From assembly GCF_004336805.1 (NCBI RefSeq), contig NZ_SJXM01000016.1, positions 1 through 64,000 on the forward strand: 64,000 bases of DNA, written 5' to 3'. A model generated the notes under the pieces. The model was not told where the DNA came from. It saw only the letters and a program-made list of their open reading frames with translations, and did no database searches. This document shows, in pieces, positions 32,671-43,253 of the stretch. A program made the translations under genes and the position numbers. Every line of letters begins with the position of its first letter. Position 1 is the stretch's first letter. This DNA is from Aeromicrobium sp. IC_218. Its GTDB lineage: Bacteria; Actinomycetota; Actinomycetes; Propionibacteriales; Nocardioidaceae.

Positions 32671-34154
32671 GCAGCCAGGCAGTTCCGGACCGCCCGACCT
32701 ACGGCAACTGGGTCGCGCAGCGATCCCCCGGCCTGGGTAGCCTCGGGCTGCTGGCCACCGTGATCCTGATGGGCGGCGGCGTCGTCGCGATGCTGACGGT
32801 GATGATCGCCGGGCTGGTCGCGGCGCTCGTGGTCGCGGCAGTCGCCGCGACGGTCGCCGTCGCCGTCGGCACCCCCGTGGGGGTGACGCTCCTTCGCCGC
32901 CTGGGCTTCGCCCGGCAGGTTCGTCGGCGGACCCACCAGGGACGCTCCGGCGCCTTCTCCAAGGCCAAGGCGCCGCACGTGCGCCTTCCCGGCATGCTCG
33001 CGCGGACCACCCTGCTCGAGCGCAACGACGCCTTCGGCAACCCGTTCGCCGTGCTGAAGAACCCGCGCAAGGGCGGCCTGTTCACGATCGTGGCGCGTTG
33101 CGTCGCGGAGGGCCCTGCTCTGCAGGACCAGGAGCGCCTGAACCAGTGGGTCGGTGGCTACGCCCGCCTGCTCGGCTCCATGTCGCAGGAGCCCGCGCTC
33201 ATCTGCGCCAAGACGATCACCGACACCGCACCCGATCCGGGCGGCCGCCTGGAGTCGATGGTGGCCCAGGCCCGTGCCACCAACTCCCCGGCGCTGGCGC
33301 GCCAGGTGATGGACGAGTGCGTACGGACCTACTCGGTCACCTCGTCGGAGAATGTCACCTACTTGGAGCTGACCTTCCGCGGCCGCGGGCTCTCGCGCCG
33401 AGGCCGTGAGGACGAGATCCTGTCCGAGCTCGCCCGCAAGGTGCCCAACCTCCTTGCCCAGCTCCAGTCCGCCGGCGGGGGCGCCGTCGAGATGGTCAGC
33501 GCCGACGAGCTGTCCAAGATTGTCCGCATGGCCTACGACCCGGCCGCGCAGCGGTGGCTCGACCAGGCGGAGTTCGCCGGCGAGCCGGTCGACGTCGCCT
33601 GGGAGGAAGCCGGACCTGTCGCCGACCAGGCCGCGTGGGACCACTACCGCCACGACTCGGGCCTGTCGGTCACGTGGGAGATGACCACCCCGCCCCGCTC
33701 TGCGATCAACGAGCGCGCGCTGAACGGGCTCCTGCGCCCCGATGCGGACTTCGTGCGTAAGCGCGTCGCGATCGTCTACCGGCCGCACTCGCCGGAAGAT
33801 TCGGCGAAGGTCTCCGAGGACGACGCCCAGGTGGCCGCGTTCCTCGCCGGCAACACCAAGAGGCGGCCCACGGCCGCGTCGAAGGTCCAGATTCGCGCGG
33901 CAGAGAAGGCCCGCGACGAGGTCGCCTCGGGCGCCTCGCTCATCCAGTTCTCGCTGCTGGTGACGGCCACCGTCACCGACGACGAGGACCTGGTGCAGGC
34001 CGTCTCGACCGTCGAGTCCCGCGCGGGCGCCGTGCCGCTGCGAATCCGCCGCTCCTACGGCTCGCAGGCCGCCGCGTTCGCCACCACGCTCCCGGTCGGG
34101 TTCGTGCCGTGGGAGCACACGACGGTGCCCTCCAACCTGCGTCAGTACCTCTGA
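32667..34154 (+). CDS. SCO6880-like T4SS membrane protein (PrgI/VirB4 N-terminal-like)
   Basis: A 495-residue protein. Two close N-terminal helices (LGLLATVILMGGGVVAMLTV and ALVVAAVAATVAVAVGTPVG) resemble the VirB3/PrgI module. The large soluble part, QERLNQWVGGYARLLGSMSQ, SSENVTYLELTFRGRG, RKVPNLLAQLQSAGG and KRVAIVYRPHSPEDSAK, resembles the N-terminal non-ATPase domain of VirB4. No Walker motif is present. With the next gene it looks like a VirB4 split into two proteins, as in Streptomyces SCO6880-type loci. It overlaps the VirB6-like gene (ATGA). Confidence 0.8.
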   Translation: MSSQAVPDRPTYGNWVAQRSPGLGSLGLLATVILMGGGVVAMLTVMIAGLVAALVVAAVAATVAVAVGTPVGVTLLRRLGFARQVRRRTHQGRSGAFSKAKAPHVRLPGMLARTTLLERNDAFGNPFAVLKNPRKGGLFTIVARCVAEGPALQDQERLNQWVGGYARLLGSMSQEPALICAKTITDTAPDPGGRLESMVAQARATNSPALARQVMDECVRTYSVTSSENVTYLELTFRGRGLSRRGREDEILSELARKVPNLLAQLQSAGGGAVEMVSADELSKIVRMAYDPAAQRWLDQAEFAGEPVDVAWEEAGPVADQAAWDHYRHDSGLSVTWEMTTPPRSAINERALNGLLRPDADFVRKRVAIVYRPHSPEDSAKVSEDDAQVAAFLAGNTKRRPTAASKVQIRAAEKARDEVASGASLIQFSLLVTATVTDDEDLVQAVSTVESRAGAVPLRIRRSYGSQAAAFATTLPVGFVPWEHTTVPSNLRQYL

Positions 34155-34167
34155 GGGAGGCCAGCTC

Positions 34168-35757
34168 ATGAGCGTCACGACAGCGTTCCGGCGCAGCGGT
34201 CGACGTCGCGCGAAGCGACGCGGGCCGGACCCGGTGATCGTCGAAGCCACGACCCCGCCCCAGGAGACCAAGACGGGCAAGGCCCCGGCAGCGGAAGGGT
34301 CCTCGATGGGGCCCCGCGGGTGGCGAGGACCTGGCGGCGGGGCCTGGGACCTGCTCCCGGTGCCGCCGTCCTACCGGGGCACCAGCGTGCAGGTGTGCGG
34401 CCTGTGGCCCTTCGCCGGCGGCTCGGGCCGCCCCTTGGTCGGCGTTCCGGTCGGTCACGACCTGGAGACCGGCGCGACCGTCTGCTGCGACGTCATCAAC
34501 TGGTTCCGCCACGGCCTCATCTCGTCGCCGTCGATGCTGGTGCTCGGGCTCCAGGGTCTGGGCAAGTCGTCGTGGACGGTGCGGCAGATCCTCGGCCTGG
34601 CCGACCAGGGCGTCATCCCGCTCGTGCTCGGCGACATGAAGGGCGAGTACGGGGCCGTCATCGAGGCCCTCGGCGGACAGGTCATGCGTCTGGGGGAGAA
34701 CCAGCGACTCAACGTCCTGGACCCCGGCGCGATGGGAGCGGCCGCGGACCGCATCGGGGGAGAGGGCGGCGCCATCCTGCGCGAGCAGGCGCTGCAGCGC
34801 TCCGCGATGCTCGTCACCGCCCTGATCCAGATCGTCCGCCGCCAGCCGCTCGCGGACTGGGAGACCACGCTCATCAACAAGGGCATCCGGCAGCTGCTCG
34901 AGCGCCGCCACGGTGCGCAGGAGCCGCCGACCCTCCCGGACCTGGCGTACCTGATGACTCACCCCGACCCGGACCTCGTGCGCGCGGCCCTGGCCGGGAC
35001 CGTCGAGGAGTTCCTGGACGCCACCAAGCCGCTCGCTCGGTCGCTCGAAGCACTGCTCGACGGGCCGCTGGGCCGCACCTTCTCGGGACAGACCACCGAG
35101 CGGCTTCGGCTGGACTCGACCGGCGTCTGCGTCGACGTGTCGGCGATCCGCCGTCACTCCGACGACGTGAAGGCCGCGATCATGCTCGCGACCTGGTCCG
35201 AGGGGTACGCGTCGGTCGAGGCGGCCAACGCGCTCGTCGAGGCCGGTCTGGACACTCAGAAGCACTACCTGATGGTCATGGACGAGATGTGGGAGCCGCT
35301 GCGCATCGAGGGCGCCGGGCTCGTCGACAAGCTCGACGGCCTGACTCGTCTGAACCGCAACGACGGTGTCGGGAACATCTTCATCACGCACTCGCTCAAG
35401 GACATGGAGTCGATGGCGTCGCTGGCCGACGTGAAGAAGGCGCGCGGCTTCGCCGAGCGGTCCTCCATCGTCGTGACCGCCGGCCTGGCGAAGGAGGACC
35501 TCCGGGCGCTGTCGGAGGTCAAGCGCATGTCCGAGGTGGAGATCGCCACGGTGGCCAGCTGGTCGACGCCGGCGGGATGGAAGCAGCGGATGATCCGCGA
35601 CCCGCAAACCGGCCAGACCCGCCCGGCACCGCCGCCGGGTGCCGGCAAGGTCCTCATCAAGCTCGGCGAGCGGGCAGGCATCCAGACCCAGGTCACGTTG
35701 ACCGCGGCCGAAATGGACCTGCACGACACCAACACCCGCTGGCTCAGCACCCCCTAG
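34168..35757 (+). CDS. VirB4-like T4SS ATPase
   Basis: A 529-residue cytoplasmic ATPase with Walker A LGLQGLGKSS (residues 126-135), VLGDMKGEYG after it, Walker B YLMVMDEMWEP and an arginine/sensor region NDGVGNIFITHSLKDM. The N-terminal VirB4 domain is absent and is supplied by the preceding SCO6880-like protein. It energises assembly or substrate passage of the transfer channel. GAGGGAGG precedes the ATG. Confidence 0.88.
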   Translation: MSVTTAFRRSGRRRAKRRGPDPVIVEATTPPQETKTGKAPAAEGSSMGPRGWRGPGGGAWDLLPVPPSYRGTSVQVCGLWPFAGGSGRPLVGVPVGHDLETGATVCCDVINWFRHGLISSPSMLVLGLQGLGKSSWTVRQILGLADQGVIPLVLGDMKGEYGAVIEALGGQVMRLGENQRLNVLDPGAMGAAADRIGGEGGAILREQALQRSAMLVTALIQIVRRQPLADWETTLINKGIRQLLERRHGAQEPPTLPDLAYLMTHPDPDLVRAALAGTVEEFLDATKPLARSLEALLDGPLGRTFSGQTTERLRLDSTGVCVDVSAIRRHSDDVKAAIMLATWSEGYASVEAANALVEAGLDTQKHYLMVMDEMWEPLRIEGAGLVDKLDGLTRLNRNDGVGNIFITHSLKDMESMASLADVKKARGFAERSSIVVTAGLAKEDLRALSEVKRMSEVEIATVASWSTPAGWKQRMIRDPQTGQTRPAPPPGAGKVLIKLGERAGIQTQVTLTAAEMDLHDTNTRWLSTP

Positions 35758-35764
35758 GAGCGTC

Positions 35765-37549
35765 ATGGTCCGCCGCAGCCGCGTTGATCCGGCCCGCAAC
35801 AACGACGACGTGACCCTGGTCGCCGCCGGCGTCGCCTTCCTCGTCCTGGCCTGGGTCGGGACCTGGGCGAGCCTGCAGGCCACGGGTCAGGACGCCTCGC
35901 TGAACCCGGGCAAGCTCGCCGTGCAGGTGAAGCGCGGCGACGTCGCGTGGACCGAAGCTACCACCTGGTGGGCCGCGGCGATCGCCGGCGGACTCTCCGT
36001 GGCGGTCGCCGCCATCGCGCTGTTGCTGCGCCTGGTGCGTGGCAAGCGGGTCGAGGTCGACGCCGCCGGCTCCCACATGGCCACGCGGCGAGACATCGAG
36101 CCGCTGACCCGCAAGCAGGTCACCCGCACCGCCCGCAAGCTCACCGCCAGCGCCGACGCGATCGGCCTCCCTCTGGGCTACCACCTGCCGTCCAAGGCGC
36201 GGGTGTGGTCGACGTGGGAGGACATGCTGCTGCTCATCGCTGGGCCTCGGACGATGAAGTCGTCCTCGTACGTCATCCCGCTGGCGCTGGCAGCGCCAGG
36301 CGCCTGCTTCATCACCGAGAACAAGCGCGGCGTCCTGGACCACACGCGCGGGCCCCGCGCCACCAAGGGACAGGTGTGGGTCTTCGACCCTCAGGCCGTC
36401 GGAGGTGAGGAGCCCACCTGGTGGTGGAACCCACTGTCCTACGTCACCGACGAGACCAGCGCGGAGAAGCTGGCCGCGCAGATCGCCGAGTCCACCCGCG
36501 AGCCCGGGCGCGGCGATGCCTACTTCGACAACGAAGCGGTCAACCTGCTGCACCTGCTCCTGCTCGCGGCCGCGAGCGAGGGCGAGCCCATCACGACCGT
36601 CTACACGTGGCTGACCGAACCGACCGACACCCACCCGGTCCGCGTACTCGACCGAGCCGGCTACCGGGCCCAGGCCGAGTCGCTGGAGGCACTGGCCATG
36701 CTGACCGACAAGCAGCGTGACGGCGTGTACGGGTCCGCGCGGGCCCTGGTCGGCTTCCTGCGGAACCGCCAGATGATGCGGTGGGTGACGCCGCCAGCGA
36801 CGCCGGGCGTGGCTGAGTTCGACCCGCACGCGTACGTGCGCTCGAGCGACACCCTGTACGCGCTGTCCCACGACGGCAAGACCTCCGCCGGTCCGCTCGT
36901 CGGTGCGCTGACCTTGGCGGTCTTCGACGCCGCCGAGAAGTACGCCACCAGCTGCGCCGGCGGCCGCCTCCCGACCCCGCTGGTCGGGCTGCTCGACGAA
37001 GCTGCGAACGTCTGCCGGTTCAAGGATCTGGACTCCAAGTACAGCCACTACGGCTCCCGCGGAATCATTATGATGACGGTGCTGCAGTCCTGGGACCAGG
37101 GCGAGGAGATCTGGGGCCGTCACGGCATGGAGAAGCTGTGGTCGGCCGCGAACATCAAGGTCTACGGCGGTGGCGTCTCCGACACCCGCTTCCTGCAGCG
37201 CCTGTCCGACCTCATCGGCCCCTACGAGCACCTGACCGGCACGACGTCGTCGGGCCGGGGTGGACGCTCACGCTCCCGATCGGTGACGGAGCGACCGATC
37301 CTGTCCGTCGCCGAGCTCGGAGCGCTGCCACGGCGTCGCGCCGTGGTGATCGCCTCGGGCATCCGGCCGATGCTGCTCAAGGTCGTGCCCTGGTTCGCCC
37401 AGGACAAGACGACGCGCGAACAGGTCGAGCTCTCGCTGGCCACCAACACCCCGGCGCCGGCACCCGACCAGCCGGCCGTGCCCGTGGCCGCGTCGAGCAC
37501 GCCGACCGCGGACGCCGACCGGTGGCGCACGACCGGGTTCGGCGCATGA
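35765..37549 (+). CDS. Type IV coupling protein (VirD4/TraG-like, TraM-recognition domain)
   Basis: A 594-residue protein with two N-terminal membrane helices (residues 17-36 and 67-90). The ATPase domain has a modified P-loop AGPRTMKSSS (residues 159-168), TENKRGVLDHTR and VWVFDPQAVGGEEPTWWWNP, the Walker B LVGLLDEAANVCRF, and HYGSRGIIMMTVLQSWDQGE. These are the conserved features of VirD4/TraG coupling ATPases in Gram-positive conjugation, including the deviant GPRxxKS P-loop. It links the relaxosome formed at oriT to the channel. Confidence 0.9.
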   Translation: MVRRSRVDPARNNDDVTLVAAGVAFLVLAWVGTWASLQATGQDASLNPGKLAVQVKRGDVAWTEATTWWAAAIAGGLSVAVAAIALLLRLVRGKRVEVDAAGSHMATRRDIEPLTRKQVTRTARKLTASADAIGLPLGYHLPSKARVWSTWEDMLLLIAGPRTMKSSSYVIPLALAAPGACFITENKRGVLDHTRGPRATKGQVWVFDPQAVGGEEPTWWWNPLSYVTDETSAEKLAAQIAESTREPGRGDAYFDNEAVNLLHLLLLAAASEGEPITTVYTWLTEPTDTHPVRVLDRAGYRAQAESLEALAMLTDKQRDGVYGSARALVGFLRNRQMMRWVTPPATPGVAEFDPHAYVRSSDTLYALSHDGKTSAGPLVGALTLAVFDAAEKYATSCAGGRLPTPLVGLLDEAANVCRFKDLDSKYSHYGSRGIIMMTVLQSWDQGEEIWGRHGMEKLWSAANIKVYGGGVSDTRFLQRLSDLIGPYEHLTGTTSSGRGGRSRSRSVTERPILSVAELGALPRRRAVVIASGIRPMLLKVVPWFAQDKTTREQVELSLATNTPAPAPDQPAVPVAASSTPTADADRWRTTGFGA

Positions 37550-38001
37550 CTACCGACCTCAACGGCGGCCTGTTCGGCGCCGATCCCGAGACGGTCGCGG
37601 CGGCGCCCGTAGACGAGACCCCGGCCGGCGGTGATGACGACGTCCTGCACTACGCCGACGTCTTCGAGTTCGTCGGTGACTTCCTCGCAGTCGTCTACGC
37701 GCGCAAGATCGGTGGCAACAGCGGCTTCCGATGGTGCGCCCGCTGGCACCACCACCCCGAAGCGGTCGCACGACTGACCGCACTGTGGGAGGCGTTCGAG
37801 GCCCTGCGGACCGAGCCGGGGACGGCCATGTCGACCTGGTGGAACGACCACGCCGATCCGACGATGGCCACGCTCACTGCCGGCGACGGGCCGTTCCGCG
37901 AATGCACGGCCCAGCAGCACGAAATGCCGCCGCTCCTGCCTTCGATCAGCCCAACCCAGGACGAGCCCGCCGATGCATACGGACACGCAACGGCCCCGTG
38001 A
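37546..38001 (+). CDS. DUF4913-like protein
   Basis: A 151-residue protein with a folded core: YADVFEFVGDFLAVVYARKI, then WCARWHHHPEAVARLTALWE, AFEALR and MSTWWNDHADPTMATL. The W.W...PE...L..LW..WE-like pattern and WW..H.dP are what I recall for DUF4913, a family common at the end of actinobacterial conjugation operons. Its role is unknown. ATGA overlap with the coupling protein shows co-translation. Confidence 0.7.
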   Translation: MTTDLNGGLFGADPETVAAAPVDETPAGGDDDVLHYADVFEFVGDFLAVVYARKIGGNSGFRWCARWHHHPEAVARLTALWEAFEALRTEPGTAMSTWWNDHADPTMATLTAGDGPFRECTAQQHEMPPLLPSISPTQDEPADAYGHATAP

Positions 38002-38061
38002 GGCCCGGACACGACTGAGCGCAGCCGACCACCACAACAACTGCCAAGCGATCCGTTGGGC

Positions 38062-38081
38062 CCCCACGAGCTGGCGTGGGG
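38062..38081. terminator. Hairpin between T4SS operon and acyl-CoA operon
   Basis: CCCCACG-AGCTGG-CGTGGGG has perfect 7-bp arms. It lies between the DUF4913-like gene (stop 38001) and the convergent hydroxyacyl-CoA dehydrogenase (stop 38119) and can serve both. Confidence 0.6.
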
Positions 38082-38118
38082 CGTAGCAGTGCCGTCTGGC
38101 CGTCCGGCCCTACTCGTT

Positions 38119-38973
38119 CTACCAGCGGTAGAATCCCTGTCCGCTCTTGCGGCCGAGCTGGCCGGCGGCGACTTTGTCTCGCAAGACGGCGGGCGGCTCG
38201 AAGCGCTGACCGACCTCGCGCGCCAAGTGCTCGGCGATCGCCAGACGCACGTCCAGGCCCACGATGTCGGTCGTGCGGAGGGGACCGGTCGGGTGCTTGT
38301 AGCCAAGCGTCATCGCCGTGTCGATGTCCTCGGCAGATGCGACGCCCTCCTCGAGCATGCGCATGGCCTCGAGCGCGATGGCGACGCCGAGCCGGCTGCT
38401 GGCGAAGCCGGGCGAGTCCGTCACCGTGATCGCCGTCTTGCCCAGGCCGGCGACCCACCCCGCGGCGCGTTCGCCGAGGTCGGGGGCGGTGCGCGGGCCG
38501 ACCACGACCTCGACGAGGGTGCTGGCCGGCACGGGGTTGAAGAAGTGCAGACCGACGAGCCGCTCGGGCGTGCCGAGCGCCGACGCGAGCTCGTCAACCG
38601 AGAGCGACGAGGTGTTGGTCGCCAGGTCGGCGTCCGGCGCGGCCTGGTCGACGATGCCCAGCACTGTGCGCTTGAGCGCGACGTCCTCGGGCACGGCCTC
38701 GACCACGAGCCCGGCTTCGCCGAGCTCGGCCGCCTCAGTGGTGACGTGCAGGCGCGCGAGCACGGCCTCGGCGTCCAAGAAGTCGGTGGCCCGCTCGGCG
38801 GCCTTCGCGATGCTGCTGGCCACCCGGTCGCGGGCCGCGACGACCGAGTCGGGGGTGGCCTCGACGACCCGCACCTGGCTACCGGCCAGCAGGAACGCGT
38901 GCGCAATACCGGCACCCATGCGGCCGCCACCGTAGACGCCGACGACGTCGGGGACGTTGGTCGTGCTGCTCAT
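38119..38973 (-). CDS. 3-hydroxyacyl-CoA dehydrogenase (short, HAD type), paralogue 1
   Basis: A 284-residue protein with an N-terminal Rossmann domain (VGVYGGGRMGAGIAHAFLLA), the catalytic region LVGLHFFNPVPASTLVEVV, and a helical C-terminal domain ending LRDKVAAGQLGRKSGQGFYR. It oxidises 3-hydroxyacyl-CoA with NAD. It is the last gene of the 13-gene operon. GGAGG precedes the ATG at 38973. Two more paralogues lie in the same operon, suggesting successive rounds or structurally distinct substrates. Confidence 0.9.
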   Translation of the reverse strand: MSSTTNVPDVVGVYGGGRMGAGIAHAFLLAGSQVRVVEATPDSVVAARDRVASSIAKAAERATDFLDAEAVLARLHVTTEAAELGEAGLVVEAVPEDVALKRTVLGIVDQAAPDADLATNTSSLSVDELASALGTPERLVGLHFFNPVPASTLVEVVVGPRTAPDLGERAAGWVAGLGKTAITVTDSPGFASSRLGVAIALEAMRMLEEGVASAEDIDTAMTLGYKHPTGPLRTTDIVGLDVRLAIAEHLAREVGQRFEPPAVLRDKVAAGQLGRKSGQGFYRW

Positions 38974-38995
38974 CTGTACCTCCGTGGTTGGGTGC

Positions 38996-39448
38996 TCAGC
39001 GCGGTCGGGCCGCGACGAGCAGGGTCTTGGTGCCGTCCTGCAGGACGGTGGCGTCGTGGTCGAGCACCCGGACGCCAAACTCCACGACACCTCGGGACGG
39101 GTCGGACTCCGACCGCCGCTGAGCGGTGACCTCGTACTCGACGTGGATGGTGGCGCCCAGGTGCAGCGGCGCGCGGAAGCGCCAGTCGGCCATGCCCAAG
39201 AAGGCGACGACCGATTCGTTCAGTTCGCCGGTGCGCGCCCACATGAGTCCGTGGGCGAAGGTAAGCCCGAGCAACCCGTGCGCGATCCGGGTGCCGTACG
39301 GCGTCCGGCGCGCGAACTCCTCGCTCGTGTGCAGACCGTAGTGGTCGCCGGTGAGACCGGCGAAGGCCCCGACGTCCGCCCCGGTGACCGTTCGCGAGGG
39401 GCTCGTCCAGGAGCGTCCGACGACCAGGTCGTCGAACCACAGGGTCAT
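38996..39448 (-). CDS. MaoC-like hot-dog-fold hydratase
   Basis: A 150-residue single hot-dog domain: TGADVGAFAGLTGDHYGLHT carries the Asp...His hydratase site, followed by GTRIAHGLLGLTFAHGLM and FRAPLHLGATIHVEYEVTA. These are R-specific enoyl-CoA hydratase/MaoC features. The true start is the ATG at 39448, overlapping the stop of the reductase gene (ATGA). It probably hydrates an enoyl-CoA intermediate that the crotonase-type enzymes do not accept. Confidence 0.88.
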   Translation of the reverse strand: MTLWFDDLVVGRSWTSPSRTVTGADVGAFAGLTGDHYGLHTSEEFARRTPYGTRIAHGLLGLTFAHGLMWARTGELNESVVAFLGMADWRFRAPLHLGATIHVEYEVTAQRRSESDPSRGVVEFGVRVLDHDATVLQDGTKTLLVAARPR

Positions 39449-40440
39449 GACGGGTCCCCGCCCAGCCCGGTGGTGAGGACCACCTTGCCCTTGACCTTCC
39501 CGTCCTTCACGTACTGCAGTGCCTCGCCGACCTGCTCGAGCGCGTAGGTGCGGTCGACCGCTGCGTCCAGCCGGCCCTCGACGTGCAGCTGGAACAGCTC
39601 GGTCATCGCCTGGCGCATGAGGGACGGAGTGCGGTCGCGGTAGTCGCTGCTCTGCAGACCGCTCACGGAGATGTTCTTCACCAGCAGGTGGCCGGGCTTG
39701 ATCGGGTTCTGGCCGCCGGAGGCGAAGCCGACCACGACCACGCGACCCTCCCAGGCCGTGGCGCGGATGATCTGGGTCAGGTAGTCGCCGCCGAGCATCT
39801 CGAGCACGACGTCCACGCCCCGGCCGTCGGTGGCGGCGAGCAGCTCGTCGCGCAGCGTCTCCGGCCCACAGGTCAGCACGACGTCGGCCCCCTGCGACCG
39901 GGCCAGCGCCGCCTTGGTCTCGTCCTGCGCGAGCGCGACGACCCGCGCGCCCCACGCCTTCGCCAGCTGGACGCCGGCCGAGCCGACGCCGCCGCCGGCC
40001 CCGGTGACCAGCACGGTCTCGCCCGGCTCCACGCTCCCGCGACGGCGCAGCCCGAAGTGGGCAGTGGAATAAACCAGGCCGAAGGCGGCCGCGTCGACGA
40101 AGCTCATCACGTCCGGCAGCTCGGTGACCACGTCGGCGGGCACGAGCAGCTGCTCGGCATAACCGCCGTGCTCCATTAGCGCAAGCACGCGCTGGCCCAC
40201 GCGCAACCGCTCGACCCCCTCGCCCACCGCGAGCACGCGGCCGGCGGCTTCCTTGCCCGGGCTGAACGGGCGCGGCGGCAGGTTCTGGTAGGTGCCCTCG
40301 ACGACGAGGATGTCGGGGAAGTTGATGCTCACGGCCGCGACCTCGACCACGACCTCACCGGGGCCGGGAACCAGGTCCGGCACCTCCTCGACCACCAGGC
40401 TGTTGGGGGGACCGAACTGCTTGACGAGTGCAGCGCGCAC
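39445..40440 (-). CDS. NADPH:quinone oxidoreductase / enoyl reductase (MDR family)
   Basis: A 331-residue zinc-free medium-chain reductase: VEVAAVSINFPDILVVEGTY, PGKEAAGRVLAVGEGVERLR, VLVTGAGGGVGSAGVQLAKA. It starts with GTG at 40440, AAGGAG upstream. In an acyl-CoA operon it may reduce an unsaturated CoA ester or pass electrons; the exact role is not given by sequence. It is coupled to the MaoC gene by ATGA. Confidence 0.85.
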   Translation of the reverse strand: MRAALVKQFGPPNSLVVEEVPDLVPGPGEVVVEVAAVSINFPDILVVEGTYQNLPPRPFSPGKEAAGRVLAVGEGVERLRVGQRVLALMEHGGYAEQLLVPADVVTELPDVMSFVDAAAFGLVYSTAHFGLRRRGSVEPGETVLVTGAGGGVGSAGVQLAKAWGARVVALAQDETKAALARSQGADVVLTCGPETLRDELLAATDGRGVDVVLEMLGGDYLTQIIRATAWEGRVVVVGFASGGQNPIKPGHLLVKNISVSGLQSSDYRDRTPSLMRQAMTELFQLHVEGRLDAAVDRTYALEQVGEALQYVKDGKVKGKVVLTTGLGGDPS

Positions 40441-40464
40441 GGGGATCTCCTTGCGAAAGTGGGG

Positions 40465-41582
40465 TCAGGCCCACGGGGAGCCCGAGCCAAGGGACTCGAG
40501 GGCGGGGTAGGGGACGACGCCGGCCGGACCGCGCAGCGACGGGGCGAGGGGGCTGGGCAGCGTCGCGAAGGACGCGTCCGACCCAGGCGCCCGGACGTGG
40601 TCGGGGCCGTCGGTCAGCACGAGTCCGGCCGCGACCGCTTCGTCCCATGTGGCGACGACGACCGTGCACACGTCCTCGCCGTCGAGCAGCGCACGCCACT
40701 CGTCGGCGGTACGGGCGGCGAACAGGTCGGTCAGGGCGGCGACGACCGCCGGCTCCTGGCCGGCGTCGGCGTGCAGCGCCGGGTCCAGGCCGACGAGGTC
40801 AACCAGCCGGTCCCAGAACTTCTGCTCCAGCGCCGCGCACGCGACGTGGCGTCCGTCGGCCGTCGGGTACAGGTGGTAGCGCGGGCTCCCGCCCGTGAGC
40901 TGCTCGGCCCCCGGGCGCGGCCACCCGTCGCCGGCCTGGTGGGCCGCGAAGTAGCCGTAGGACAGCACCTGCAGGTTGTGCGTCATCGAGACCTGCACGT
41001 GCGTGCCCTCCCCGGTCAGGTCGCGCCGGCGCAGCGCCAGCAGGATGTTCACCAGTGCCGGGTAGGTGCCGCCGGCGATGTCGGCCAGCACGGTCACCGG
41101 CAGCGCCGGCGACCCGGTCGCGTCGGTGACGGTGCCGAGCAGGCCGGACTCGGCCAGGTAGTTGAGGTCGTGGCCGGCGCGCGGGGCGTGCGGTCCGACC
41201 GGGCCGTACCCGCTGATCGAGCAGTACACGACCGCGGGGTTGATCGCGGCGACCGCCGCGTGGCCCAGGCCGAGGCGGTCGGCGACCCCCGGTCGGAACT
41301 GCTCCATCACGATGTCGGCCTCGGCCGCCAGCGCGAGCACGCGGTCGCGCTGCGCCGGGTCCTTGAGGTCAGCCGCGAACGCACGCTTGCCCCGGTTGAG
41401 CACGGCGTAGTTGGCGCTCGCCTCACCGAAGCGGGGCTCGTACGTGCGCATCTCGTCGCCCGTGCCCGGACGCTCGATCTTGACCACGTCGGCGCCGGCG
41501 TCGGCGAGCATGAGTGTCGCGAGCGGTCCGGGCAGCAGGGTGGACAGGTCAAGCACCTTGACGCCGGCCAGCGGCAGCGCGC

Positions 41583-41586
<4 letters not shown>
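40465..41586 (-). CDS. Class III CoA-transferase (CaiB/BaiF family), paralogue 1
   Basis: A 373-residue protein: LAGVKVLDLSTLLPGPLATL, DVVKIERPGTGDEMR, CSISGYGPVGPHAPRAGHDL with the nucleophilic Asp in GHDLNYLAESG, then ALVNILLALRRRDLTGEGTH. It transfers CoA between carboxylic acids. The GTG at 41586 overlaps the stop of the acyl-CoA synthetase (GTGA). A second, 407-residue paralogue starts the operon. Confidence 0.9.

Positions 41587-43249
<1,663 letters not shown>

Positions 43250-43253
<4 letters not shown>

Noticed and set aside
32601-34280. Long open frame opposite the SCO6880-like gene, and similar ones opposite the coupling protein and acyl-CoA genes
   Set aside because: Arg/Gly-rich shadow translations without domain motifs, fully overlapped by genes with clear families and overlapping start-stop signals.
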